A stretch of 64,000 nucleotides of DNA from Erwinia sp. S63 (GTDB lineage Bacteria; Pseudomonadota; Gammaproteobacteria; Enterobacterales; Enterobacteriaceae), in the NCBI RefSeq assembly GCF_016625195.1, contig NZ_JACVUP010000007.1, positions 124,001 to 188,000 on the forward strand, read 5' to 3'. Shown in pieces: positions 27,985-35,276 of the stretch; position 1 is the stretch's first letter; the number at the start of each line of letters is the position of its first letter. Position numbers and translations under genes: made by a program. The notes below the pieces were generated by a model. It searched no databases. It was given only the letters and a program-made list of their open reading frames with translations, and was not told the DNA's origin.

Positions 27985-28037
27985 CAGCAAAGCCGGGGAT
28001 CTGACCCATAATTAGTAACCCGGCTGATTGTTGCATT
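27985..28037 (+). terminator. Hairpin after the carboxylase operon
   Basis: AGCCGGG (27991-27997) pairs with CCCGGCT (28019-28025), and outside it GCAGCAA pairs with TTGTTGC with one G-U. The stem lies about 30-80 bp past the carboxylase stop and precedes a T-rich stretch after 28045. It probably ends the operon. Confidence 0.5.
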
Positions 28038-28064
28038 GCTATGACATCTTTTCGCAGTGTGCAA

Positions 28065-28125
28065 CAGGCTGTGTCCCGTAACGGTTTAATAAAAAATTGA
28101 AAAGACCGCTGCGGGATACAGCCTG
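28065..28125. repeat. Long inverted repeat upstream of the nadS-like gene
   Basis: CAGGCTGTGTCCCG (28065-28078) pairs with CGGGATACAGCCTG (28112-28125), with one G-U pair. The inner CGGT (28082-28085) pairs with ACCG (28105-28108) around an A/T-rich loop. It lies 80 bp before the nadS-like start. It could be an operator, an RNA hairpin or a remnant of a mobile palindrome. Confidence 0.6.
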
Positions 28126-28204
28126 ATATGGCCGAGTTTCAGCGCCTGGTGGCGCTTACCTCTCTACTTTCACGTGCTTCATAGTGAGTTTTAAGGAGTT
28201 CTCT

Positions 28205-28501
28205 ATGGAAATAAAAGATCCAATGGTCGAGTTATTGAGTAGCCTTGAGCAGATTGTTTTGACACGTGATGCACAGCCTTCCGTATCAGAAATTACACTC
28301 AACGCAGTATCCGTTCCCGAGCCACAGCGTTTACGCGAAATGACCGGCATGCAGGTGGATGAGTTCGCCCGCGTGATGGGGGTGAGCGTTTCATCTGTAA
28401 AAAGTTGGGAGGCGCAACGCACGCGCCCATCCGCTACGGCACGTAAACTGATGAAACTGCTGCAAGCGAATCCCTACCTGGGACGGCAGTTACTCGAGTA
28501 A
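28205..28501 (+). CDS. NadS-like helix-turn-helix protein (orphan antitoxin or regulator)
   Basis: A 98-residue protein with a C-terminal Xre-type helix-turn-helix (LREMTGMQVDEFARVMGVSVSSVKSWEAQRTRPSATARKLMKLL). This is the NadS/HigA style in which the antitoxin ends with L-ANP-L. AAGGAG precedes the ATG at 28205. Usually a RelE/HigB-type toxin gene sits directly upstream, but the 249 bp before this gene contain two hairpins and no toxin frame, so it looks solitary. It ends at a strong terminator. Confidence 0.8.
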   Translation: MEIKDPMVELLSSLEQIVLTRDAQPSVSEITLNAVSVPEPQRLREMTGMQVDEFARVMGVSVSSVKSWEAQRTRPSATARKLMKLLQANPYLGRQLLE

Positions 28502-28520
28502 GAAGACTATCGGTTCTCTG

Positions 28521-28546
28521 ACCCGCCTGCACGGCGGGTTTTTTTT
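28521..28546 (+). terminator. Rho-independent terminator of the nadS-like gene
   Basis: CCCGCC (28522-28527) pairs with GGCGGG (28533-28538), followed by eight T. The T-run reaches the stop codon of the convergent HD gene. Confidence 0.92.
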
Positions 28547-29138
28547 AGCTTAACCCGCCGTATTTTGCCGCCTGTTTCACAAACCAACTCTCCGGCACGC
28601 TGTGCGGTGGCTGCGCCAGCTGATCAATGCCTTGCTGAATGATCTGCTCTGCCTGCTGCCACAATTGCGGATCGCCCTGATTCAACAACTGAATCTGGAT
28701 CTGTTTTTCAATCAGGTAGATACGTGCAAAATCGGGATCGAAATGCACAATGGCGCGGGTGTTGTCGATGATATCGGCCAGCTTGATGGTTTGCGCATCG
28801 GGACAGGCTTCGGCGGTATGGCGGAAGTGCGCCAGCTTGCGGGCGGCGCGGTTTTTCGCCTCGGGTTGCGAGCTGTCAGTCAGCATATCGACCAGCTGCG
28901 CGACGCGCGGACCAAAATGGCTTTCAATGTCCTGTAACGTGCTCGGGGTATCTTCTACGGTGTCATGCAGCCAGGCGGCGGCAATCATCTGTTCATCATC
29001 GGTGACGCTGCGCACCAGTTCGGCCACCGCAGCCGGGTGCACGATGTAAGGCTCATCGGTGTATTTGCGACGCTGACCCGCAGCAGCATGTGCTTGCGTG
29101 GCATAACGGCGCGCTTGCTCTTCCAGTGAATCACGCAT
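28545..29138 (-). CDS. HD-domain phosphohydrolase, small alarmone hydrolase-like
   Basis: A 197-residue HD hydrolase. RRKYTDEPYIVHPAAVAELV (H34), AAWLHDTVEDT (H58, D59) and KLADIIDNTRAI match the metal- and substrate-binding blocks of the SpoT/MESH1 hydrolase domain, without synthetase or regulatory domains. It may therefore hydrolyse (p)ppGpp or a related nucleotide, which is inferred from motifs. The start at 29138 follows GGAG by about 9 nt, and the in-frame ATG at 29201 would run into the divergent ohrR promoter. Confidence 0.85.
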   Translation of the reverse strand: MRDSLEEQARRYATQAHAAAGQRRKYTDEPYIVHPAAVAELVRSVTDDEQMIAAAWLHDTVEDTPSTLQDIESHFGPRVAQLVDMLTDSSQPEAKNRAARKLAHFRHTAEACPDAQTIKLADIIDNTRAIVHFDPDFARIYLIEKQIQIQLLNQGDPQLWQQAEQIIQQGIDQLAQPPHSVPESWFVKQAAKYGGLS

Positions 29139-29174
29139 CTTTAACACTCCGGAATAAAGTTGCTTGCAATTATC

Positions 29175-29184
29175 TAGCGCGCTA
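29175..29184. promoter_or_regulatory. Candidate OhrR operator at ohrR
   Basis: The perfect palindrome TAGCGCGCTA lies 16 bp before the ohrR start, embedded in A/T-rich ATTATC...TCTATA flanks. A related site with ATAGTGCGCG stands before ohr. Autoregulation by OhrR is common. Confidence 0.45.
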
Positions 29185-29199
29185 TCTATATTGAATCGC

Positions 29200-29664
29200 A
29201 TGAACAGTAATCAAGATGACAAAAAAGTGCAGCAGACGCCACTCCAGGTTGATCAACACCTCTGCTTCGCGCTCTATTCGGCGAATCTGGCGATGCACAA
29301 GGTCTATCGCCAGCTGCTGGCTGAGCTGGAGATTACCTATCCGCAATACCTGGTGATGCTGGTGCTGTGGAATCAGGATGATGTGACCGTATCGGAGATT
29401 GGCGAGCAGCTGTTCCTTGATTCAGCCACGCTGACGCCGCTGCTGAAACGCTTAGAAGCCGCTGGTTTGTTACGCCGTCAGCGTTCGCGTCGCGATGAGC
29501 GCCAGGTGGTGGTGACCCTGACAGATGAAGGTCGTGCGCTGCGTGAACGAGCACAAAGCATTCCCGAGGCGGTACGCTGTGCCACCGCCTGTGACGATGA
29601 CACCTTGATTGCTTTGAAAAATCAGCTGGACGATTTGCGCACCAATCTTAACCGCGCCAAATAA
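29200..29664 (+). CDS. ohrR: MarR-family organic hydroperoxide sensor OhrR
   Basis: A 154-residue MarR-family repressor. The N-terminal redox cysteine is C22 in [17 protein letters not shown], with Y36 completing the OhrR sensing triad region. A winged helix follows ([28 protein letters not shown]). Peroxide oxidation of C22 releases DNA. The next gene is its usual target, ohr, 98 bp downstream. Confidence 0.93.
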   Translation: MNSNQDDKKVQQTPLQVDQHLCFALYSANLAMHKVYRQLLAELEITYPQYLVMLVLWNQDDVTVSEIGEQLFLDSATLTPLLKRLEAAGLLRRQRSRRDERQVVVTLTDEGRALRERAQSIPEAVRCATACDDDTLIALKNQLDDLRTNLNRAK

Positions 29665-29723
29665 AGCATTTTGGATGTCGCCAACGCGGCATCCTGGATA
29701 TCAACGTCAAAACTGCGCATAGA

Positions 29724-29745
29724 TATATAGTGCGCGATTATATAG
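29724..29745. promoter_or_regulatory. Candidate OhrR operator at ohr
   Basis: TATATAGTGCGCGATTATAT is an A/T-flanked GCGC core resembling the site before ohrR. It overlaps the region where the ohr promoter should be, 18-39 bp before the start codon. Confidence 0.4.
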
Positions 29746-29762
29746 TGAATAGTGAGGTTATC

Positions 29763-30191
29763 ATGTCTTTAGATAAAGTTGTTTATACCGCAAAAGCCAA
29801 AGCCACCGGCGGCCGTGATGGTCGTGCTACTTCTTCTGACAACGTGCTGGATGTGAAACTGGGTGTGCCAAAAGAGATGGGCGGCGCAGGCGGCGAAGTC
29901 ACTAACCCAGAGCAGCTGTTCGCCGCGGGTTACTCAGCGTGCTTCCTTGGTGCGATGAAGTTTGTGGCTGGCCGTGACAAAATCACCATGCCAAAAGATG
30001 CGTGGATTGAAGGCGAAGTCGGTATCGGCCCAATTCCAACCGGTTTTGGTATCGAAGCTAAACTGAATATCCACCTGCCAGAGATGGATGCAGCCGAAGC
30101 GCAGAAACTGGTGGATGCGGCACACATTGTTTGCCCATACTCTAACGCCACGCGCGGCAACATTGATGTGACTCTTAACATTATCCGCTAA
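29763..30191 (+). CDS. ohr: Organic hydroperoxide resistance peroxidase Ohr
   Basis: A 142-residue thiol peroxidase that reduces organic hydroperoxides with lipoyl or similar thiols. The catalytic cysteines are C60 in AAGYSACFLGA and C124 in AHIVCPYSNATRGN. The start MSLDKVVYTA at 29763 is favoured over an ATG at 29730 that lies in the operator region. A hairpin with AGGCTCC/GGGGCCT and a T-run follows at about 30212. Confidence 0.97.
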   Translation: MSLDKVVYTAKAKATGGRDGRATSSDNVLDVKLGVPKEMGGAGGEVTNPEQLFAAGYSACFLGAMKFVAGRDKITMPKDAWIEGEVGIGPIPTGFGIEAKLNIHLPEMDAAEAQKLVDAAHIVCPYSNATRGNIDVTLNIIR

Positions 30192-30210
30192 GGTTGCTGC
30201 CAGTCTAAAG

Positions 30211-30233
30211 AGAGGCTCCATCAGGGGCCTTTT
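30211..30233 (+). terminator. Terminator of ohr
   Basis: AGAGGCTCC (30211-30219) pairs with GGGGCCTTT (30224-30232) with a mismatch, followed by T-rich sequence. Confidence 0.65.
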
Positions 30234-30378
30234 ATCATTTTATGGGGCCAGATCAATTATTGTCTGGTCTTACCATTGGTTAAATGTTCTACTGCTGCGC
30301 TGCATGCGCCTTCATTGCCGTTCCGGTTCAGATTCGTCCCGTTCCTGCTCGTTGCTTGCGCTTTTCTCGCTCACGGAC

Positions 30379-30405
30379 GAACTCTATTGACTTTAAATAG
30401 TCACA
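30379..30405 (+). promoter_or_regulatory. Candidate sigma-E promoter of eptB
   Basis: GAACTC (30379-30384), a 16-nt spacer and TCACA (30401-30405) resemble the sigma-E pattern GGAACTT-N16-TCAAA/TCTGA, 45 bp before eptB. E. coli eptB is sigma-E dependent. The match is partial. Confidence 0.35.
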
Positions 30406-30449
30406 TTTAAGGTTGGTTTATTGACACCGGGTCAGGAATGAATAAGTAA

Positions 30450-32141
30450 ATGAATTATATCAAAACGTTAACGCAGCAAAAGCTGTCGCTGTTGCTTGCG
30501 CTCTATCTCGGCATCTTGTTGAATTTGCCGATTTTTTATCGCCGATTTGACGGCTTCCTAACGAAATCCACACTCTCTAACTGGCTCTCTGCGGTAGCAG
30601 AAGTGACTGCGGCGGTGCTGCTGACGTTTTTCCTGATGCGTCTGCTATCGCTGGGCGGTAAGTGGGCTTATCGCATCCTTGCTACTTTGACCGTCATTAT
30701 TTCTGTGGCGGCGGCCTATTACATGGCCTTCTTTAATGTGGTGATAGGCTACGGCATCGTGGCTTCTGTGATGACCACTGACGTTGATCTGTCTAAAGAA
30801 GTGATTGGTGTGCATTTTATCTTATGGATGGTGCTGGTCAGTGCGTTGCCACTGCTGCTGATTTGGCGCAATAACCTCAGCCAGACTTTGATTGAGCAAT
30901 TGAAAACGCCGGGCCAGCGTCTGAAGCCTGCGCTGATCATGCTGTTGAGCGTAGCGCTGGTGTGGTTGCCCATTCGCTATTTCGACAAACTGCAGAAAGT
31001 AAATGAAGAGATCACCAATATCGACCTGCCAAGTTACGGCGGGGTGGTGGCGCACTCGTATTTGCCTTCTAACTGGATTGCGGCGCTAGGTCTGTTTGCC
31101 TGGACCAAAGTCGATGAAGAGATGGATGGGGCGGAACTGCTCGATCCGGCGAAGAAGTTTACCTATGTTGCGCCGCCGGGCATCGATGATACCTATGTGG
31201 TGTTTGTGATAGGCGAGACTACCCGCTGGGATCATATGGGTCTGCTGGGTTATGACCGCGATACCACGCCGAAGCTTTCTAAAGAGAAGAATCTGGTGGC
31301 CTTCCGCGGTGAATCTTGTGATACCGCCACCAAGCTGTCGTTGCGCTGTATGTTTGTGCGCGAGGGCGGCACCATGGATAACCCTGGCCGCACGCTGAAA
31401 GAGCAGAACGTTTTTGCGGTGATGAAGGAGCTGGGCTTTACCTCTGAGCTGTTCGCTATGCAGAGTGAAGTGTGGTTCTACGATAACGCCGATGTGAATA
31501 ATTTCTCGTTCCGTGAGCAGATTGGTTCTGAGAAGCGTAATCAGGGTAAAGCGGTGGATGACATGCTGCTGGTGCCAGAGCTGCAGGCCTCGCTGCAACG
31601 TTTCCCGAAAGGTAAGCATCTGGTGGTGTTGCACACCAAAGGTTCGCATTACCTTTATTCTCAGCGTTATCCGCGCAGCTTTGCCCGTTATCAGCCGGAA
31701 TGTATGGGTGTGGATGAGACCTGTAGCAAAGCGCAGTTGATCAATGCTTATGACAACTCGATTTTGTATGTCGATACCATGCTGGATAGTGTGCTGGATC
31801 AGCTGCGTGATAAGAAGGCGATTGTGTTTTATGCCGCCGATCATGGTGAGTCGATCAGTGAGAATATGCACTTGCACGGTACGCCGCGTGAGATGGCGCC
31901 ACCGGAGCAGTTCCGCGTGCCAATGATGGTGTGGGCCTCTGATAAGTATCTTGAGGATCCGACCAACCGCAGTAACTTCGAGCGTTTACAGGCGCAGCAG
32001 CGCGTGGGCAAAACCCATCGCCATGTTGAGCTTTTCGATACCATTTTAGGCTGCCTGGGCTACAGTTCGCCGGACGGCGGGATTAAAGCGGCGAATAACT
32101 GGTGTCAGGCACCGGCGGCAACGCCTGCTACAGCGTTGTAA
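30450..32141 (+). CDS. eptB: Kdo2-lipid A phosphoethanolamine 7''-transferase EptB
   Basis: A 563-residue inner-membrane enzyme, the same length as in E. coli, that adds phosphoethanolamine to the outer Kdo of LPS. Five N-terminal membrane segments (residues 1-190) are followed by a periplasmic alkaline-phosphatase-fold domain. The nucleophile is T257 in VIGETTRWDH. AADHGESISE and the HGTPREMAPPEQFRVPMMVW segment carry metal ligands. It lies next to a tRNA-Pro gene and dppA as in E. coli. Confidence 0.96.
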   Translation: MNYIKTLTQQKLSLLLALYLGILLNLPIFYRRFDGFLTKSTLSNWLSAVAEVTAAVLLTFFLMRLLSLGGKWAYRILATLTVIISVAAAYYMAFFNVVIGYGIVASVMTTDVDLSKEVIGVHFILWMVLVSALPLLLIWRNNLSQTLIEQLKTPGQRLKPALIMLLSVALVWLPIRYFDKLQKVNEEITNIDLPSYGGVVAHSYLPSNWIAALGLFAWTKVDEEMDGAELLDPAKKFTYVAPPGIDDTYVVFVIGETTRWDHMGLLGYDRDTTPKLSKEKNLVAFRGESCDTATKLSLRCMFVREGGTMDNPGRTLKEQNVFAVMKELGFTSELFAMQSEVWFYDNADVNNFSFREQIGSEKRNQGKAVDDMLLVPELQASLQRFPKGKHLVVLHTKGSHYLYSQRYPRSFARYQPECMGVDETCSKAQLINAYDNSILYVDTMLDSVLDQLRDKKAIVFYAADHGESISENMHLHGTPREMAPPEQFRVPMMVWASDKYLEDPTNRSNFERLQAQQRVGKTHRHVELFDTILGCLGYSSPDGGIKAANNWCQAPAATPATAL

Positions 32142-32227
32142 GGGTTTTCTGGAAGGTGTTGAGCGGCAGGGCTTTTTGCGCTGCTGCTTGCTTTCCAGGC
32201 GATCGGGCGGATTTTACGGAAAAGGGA

Positions 32228-32256
32228 TTGACGCTCCCAAGGGGGAGCAGTAATAT
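32228..32256 (+). promoter_or_regulatory. Promoter of the tRNA-Pro gene
   Basis: TTGACG (32228-32233), a 17-nt spacer and TAATAT (32251-32256) end 10 bp before the tRNA. They are followed by the G/C-rich discriminator TCGCCCCC, the form expected for a stringently controlled stable-RNA promoter. Confidence 0.85.
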
Positions 32257-32266
32257 TCGCCCCCAT

Positions 32267-32343
32267 CGGCGAGTAGCGCAGCTTGGTAGCGCAACTGGTT
32301 TGGGACCAGTGGGTCGGAGGTTCGAATCCTCTCTCGCCGACCA
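32267..32343 (+). tRNA. tRNA-Pro, anticodon TGG
   Basis: A 77-nt cloverleaf. The acceptor stem is CGGCGAG/CTCGCCG with encoded ACCA. The D-loop is AGCTTGGTA. The anticodon stem ACTGG/CCAGT encloses loop TTTGGGA (anticodon 32301-32303). The T-arm is GGAGG-TTCGAAT-CCTCT. The sequence looks like E. coli proM (UGG), although the eptB-dppA position holds proK (CGG) in E. coli. Confidence 0.97.
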
Positions 32344-32353
32344 TATTTGAAGA

Positions 32354-32381
32354 AACCTGCTTGAAAAAGCAGGTTTTTTTT
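32354..32381 (+). terminator. Terminator of the tRNA-Pro gene
   Basis: AACCTGCTT (32354-32362) pairs with AAGCAGGTT (32367-32375) across GAAA, followed by a run of T. Confidence 0.93.
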
Positions 32382-32400
32382 CGTCTGTCAATCGTGGAAT

Positions 32401-32525
32401 CGGTGCAGTCACGGTGGAACACGCTCTTGTGCGGGGGTTTAAAAGCGGAGCCGGTGCAGTCAGGAGTGAATACGCTCTTGTGCGGGGTTTCAAAAGCGAA
32501 ACCGGTGCAGCCAGGAGTGAATACG
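32401..32525. repeat. 51-bp tandem repeat, about 2.5 copies
   Basis: Units start at 32401, 32452 and 32503 (partial), each beginning CGGTGCAGTC or CGGTGCAGCC and containing ACGCTCTTGTGCGGGG and AAAAGCG. The period is exactly 51 bp. It begins 20 bp after the tRNA-Pro terminator. No convincing gene overlaps it. Confidence 0.85.
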
Positions 32526-32612
32526 GGGCCGCTGCGTAAAGTCGCTGTCTCGTCCCTGATCGCTCGACACACGCCATCCCTGGCGTGTAACGCTTTACTA
32601 CGCGGCCCCGCA
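32521..32612. repeat. Nested palindrome A downstream of the tandem repeat
   Basis: CGGGGCCGC (32524-32532) pairs with GCGGCCCCG (32602-32610). GTAAAG (32536-32541) pairs with CTTTAC (32593-32598). An apical hairpin ACACGCCA-TCCC-TGGCGTGT spans 32569-32588. The rest of 32613-32740 holds short direct repeats of TGCGTGCT and no gene. Confidence 0.75.
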
Positions 32613-32748
32613 TTCCCTCCTTCGTTTGATTCTGTGCGTGCTTTAGGAAGCGAACATTCGGCTTTGTGCGTGCTGTCATAAAGAAAACATGCTGTTGCTT
32701 AGATGCGTGCTGTTTTTCAAAACAGCAGCATCAATGCTGATGAGCGAT

Positions 32749-32847
32749 GGGAAGGGGGCTCGGGGAGCAAAGCGTTCGCCGCAGGGATGCGGCGACCGAG
32801 GCTACAGGGATGTATTTACGCCGTCTTTGCGAACGAGCCGCCTTCCC
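32749..32847. repeat. Nested palindrome B in the eptB-dppA gap
   Basis: GGGAAGGGGGCTCG (32749-32762) pairs 13/14 with CGAGCCGCCTTCCC (32834-32847). GCAAAG (32767-32772) pairs with CTTTGC (32825-32830). A perfect apical hairpin CGCCGCA-GGGA-TGCGGCG spans 32777-32794. An imperfect outer stem may extend to about 32718 and 32880. The remaining stretch to dppA (32881-33436) is A/T-rich leader and promoter DNA in which I see no gene. Confidence 0.75.
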
Positions 32848-33436
32848 TGAGCAGCGCACCATTTAAAAGCGATGCTGTTTGCAGCTAACTTTATAATTTA
32901 CCCATCCCATCCGATAAATCACATTTACCCGCCAATATTCTAACTTTACCGACTCAACCCCTCACGCCATCAAGCCCGCCTGCTTAATTCGCGACACATT
33001 CTTCTTATGACCGATTATTGCTTTTTGCTGATTTCTTATGCCAATACCCCAGCATATTTCGCTGCCTGAACGTCATAACGCACGGCGAATCGTTCAGTTA
33101 TTCGACATTTACCAATAACTTTTGTGTGTTTTTTAGCGGTGATAATCACTGTCATTTGGCTACATGGCCAGATAATCACGCGGCATTGCGCGCTTTATCA
33201 CCTTTTTAAATTTTGGCTCAGCGCAATAACCCTGTTTTTTATCGTTGCTTGCACTTACTCACACTCTGTGTAAATAACCCCACCTTGTATTGACGTTCTT
33301 TGCAACTGTTGACAAATTGATGCGTCAATAACATGCAGAGTAGGGCGATTCTGAGGAGCCATTGGCTATCGGATGACAAAAAAAACCACTCGCATGCTGC
33401 CCGAACCGCATAAAAAAATTCAGAGGTCGGGCGACG

Positions 33437-33456
33437 CACACAACATCACATCACAA
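33437..33456 (+). promoter_or_regulatory. C/A-rich element before dppA, probable GcvB sRNA target
   Basis: Twenty nucleotides of almost only C and A directly precede the GGAG ribosome binding site of dppA. In E. coli and Salmonella the G/U-rich R1 region of GcvB sRNA represses dppA by pairing to such a C/A-rich element. Conservation is inferred from composition and position. Confidence 0.55.
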
Positions 33457-33467
33457 TGGAGCAAAAC

Positions 33468-35078
33468 ATGATTAACTCCCTGGCTAAATCCAGGATGCTG
33501 AAGGTCGGTCTTAGCCTGATTGCTATGACTGTTGCCGCGGGTGTCCAGGCGAAAACCCTCGTATATTGTTCAGAAGGTTCGCCGGAAGGCTTCAACCCAC
33601 AGCTCTTCACATCGGGTACCACTTACGATGCCAGCTCCGTGCCGATCTACAACCGTCTGGTTGAGTTCAAAACTGGTACTACCGAGTTGCAGCCTGGCCT
33701 GGCTGAAAAATGGGACGTTAGCGAAGATGGTAAAACCTATACCTTCCATCTGCGTAAAGGCGTGAAGTGGCAAACCACCAAAGACTTCAAGCCAACGCGT
33801 ACCTTCAACGCTGACGACGTCGTGTTCTCCTTCGAGCGCCAGCTCGACAAAAACAACAAGTACCACGGTGTATCGGGCGGCAGCTACGAATACTTCGAAG
33901 GTATGGATATGCCGAAGCTGATCGAGAAAATTGAGAAAGTTGACGACTACACCGTACGCTTCACCCTGAGCCGTCCTGAAGCGCCGTTCATTGCCGACCT
34001 CGGCATGGACTTCGCCTCGGTCCTGTCTAAAGAGTACGCTGACAACATGCTGAAAGCCGGCACGCCAGAGAAGCTGGACCTCAATCCAGTGGGCACCGGT
34101 CCATTCGTGCTGCAGCAGTATCAGAAAGACTCACGCATTCTGTATAAAGCCAACCCGGACTTCTGGGGCACCAAGCCGAAGATTGATCGTCTGGTGTTCT
34201 CTATCACGCCTGATGCGTCTGTGCGTTACGCCAAACTGCAGAAGGGTGAGTGCCAGGTGATGCCTTACCCGAACCCGGCTGACATCGCCAGCATGAAAAA
34301 AGATGACAAAATTAACCTGATGGAGCAGCCTGGTCTGAACGTCGGTTACCTGTCATTCAACACCGAGAAAAAACCGCTGGATAACGTGAAAGTGCGTCAG
34401 GCACTGACCATGGCGGTGAACAAACAAGCCATCATCGACGCTGTTTATCAGGGCGCTGGCCAGGCCGCGAAAAACCTGATCCCACCAACCATGTGGGGCT
34501 ACAACGACGATGTGAAAGATTACGCTTACGATCCTGCCAAAGCGAAAGAGCTGCTGAAAGAAGCCGGCATGCCGGATGGTTTCTCTATCGACCTGTGGGC
34601 GATGCCTGTTCAGCGTCCATACAACCCGAACGCCCGTCGTATGGCGGAAATGGTTCAGGCTGACTGGGCGAAAATTGGCGTGAAAGCCAAGATTGTCACC
34701 TTCGAGTGGGGCGAGTATCTGAAACGCGCCAAAGCCGGTGAGCATCAGACCGTGATGATGGGCTGGACCGGTGATAATGGGGATCCGGATAACTTCTTCG
34801 CCACCCTGTTTAGCTGTGCCGCCGCCAAAGACGGCTCTAACTACTCACGCTGGTGCTACAAGCCGTTTGAAGATCTGATTCAGCCTGCACGTGCAGAAGC
34901 CGATCACAACAAACGTATTGAGCTCTACAAACAGGCTCAGGTAGTGATGCATGACCAGGCTCCGGCGCTGATTATTGCTCACTCTACCGTGTATGAGCCG
35001 GTGAGCAAGAAAGTGACTGGCTATGTGGTTGATCCATTAGGTAAACATCACTTCGAAAACGTCGATATCCAGGAATAA
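33468..35078 (+). CDS. dppA: Dipeptide/heme ABC transporter periplasmic binding protein DppA
   Basis: A 536-residue peptide-binding protein. The signal peptide covers residues 1-28 (cleavage at GVQA-KT) and the mature protein starts KTLVYCSEGSPEGFNPQ, as in enterobacterial DppA. It delivers dipeptides, and in relatives heme, to DppBCDF. The ATG at 33468 lies 7 nt after GGAG, and an ATG at 33456 overlaps that site. The gene has a long upstream gap and is separated from dppB by two hairpins, consistent with DppA being made in excess. Confidence 0.97.
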   Translation: MINSLAKSRMLKVGLSLIAMTVAAGVQAKTLVYCSEGSPEGFNPQLFTSGTTYDASSVPIYNRLVEFKTGTTELQPGLAEKWDVSEDGKTYTFHLRKGVKWQTTKDFKPTRTFNADDVVFSFERQLDKNNKYHGVSGGSYEYFEGMDMPKLIEKIEKVDDYTVRFTLSRPEAPFIADLGMDFASVLSKEYADNMLKAGTPEKLDLNPVGTGPFVLQQYQKDSRILYKANPDFWGTKPKIDRLVFSITPDASVRYAKLQKGECQVMPYPNPADIASMKKDDKINLMEQPGLNVGYLSFNTEKKPLDNVKVRQALTMAVNKQAIIDAVYQGAGQAAKNLIPPTMWGYNDDVKDYAYDPAKAKELLKEAGMPDGFSIDLWAMPVQRPYNPNARRMAEMVQADWAKIGVKAKIVTFEWGEYLKRAKAGEHQTVMMGWTGDNGDPDNFFATLFSCAAAKDGSNYSRWCYKPFEDLIQPARAEADHNKRIELYKQAQVVMHDQAPALIIAHSTVYEPVSKKVTGYVVDPLGKHHFENVDIQE

Positions 35079-35099
35079 CCTTTCGGATTATCGCGGTCT

Positions 35100-35158
35100 G
35101 GGCCAGCGCTGCTGGCCCTCGGGCGGCACCTTTGCCGCCCGGTCTCCGCACTTTTTTT
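35100..35158 (+). terminator. Double hairpin between dppA and dppB, partial terminator
   Basis: GGGCCAGC (35100-35107) pairs with GCTGGCCC (35111-35118). CGGGCGGC (35120-35127) pairs with GCCGCCCG (35134-35141). A T7 run ends at 35158. Position inside an operon suggests attenuation or protection of dppA mRNA. Confidence 0.75.
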
Positions 35159-35276
35159 CCGGCTAATTTCTTATATTGAAGCGCTTCTTGCGTCGCGATC
35201 GGCTTTGTCGATTGCGTGTTGTGAGCAATGTAGTCCCTGGCGGCAACGCCACGGGAAATGACTGAGAATCCGGCTT

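Noticed and set aside
27956-28204. Toxin gene partnering the NadS-like protein
   Set aside because: Neither strand shows a RelE/HigB-type frame, only two hairpins.
32401-32525. CRISPR array
   Set aside because: The 51-bp units are contiguous with no unique spacers and no cas genes are nearby.
32283-32681. Protein-coding frame across the tRNA-Pro gene and tandem repeats
   Set aside because: It begins inside the tRNA and its translation mirrors the repeats. The opposite strand is also open, so it is a by-product of base composition.
32267-32700. Integrated island at the tRNA-Pro 3' end
   Set aside because: No integrase and no repeated copy of the tRNA 3' end were found, and dpp follows as in E. 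coli.
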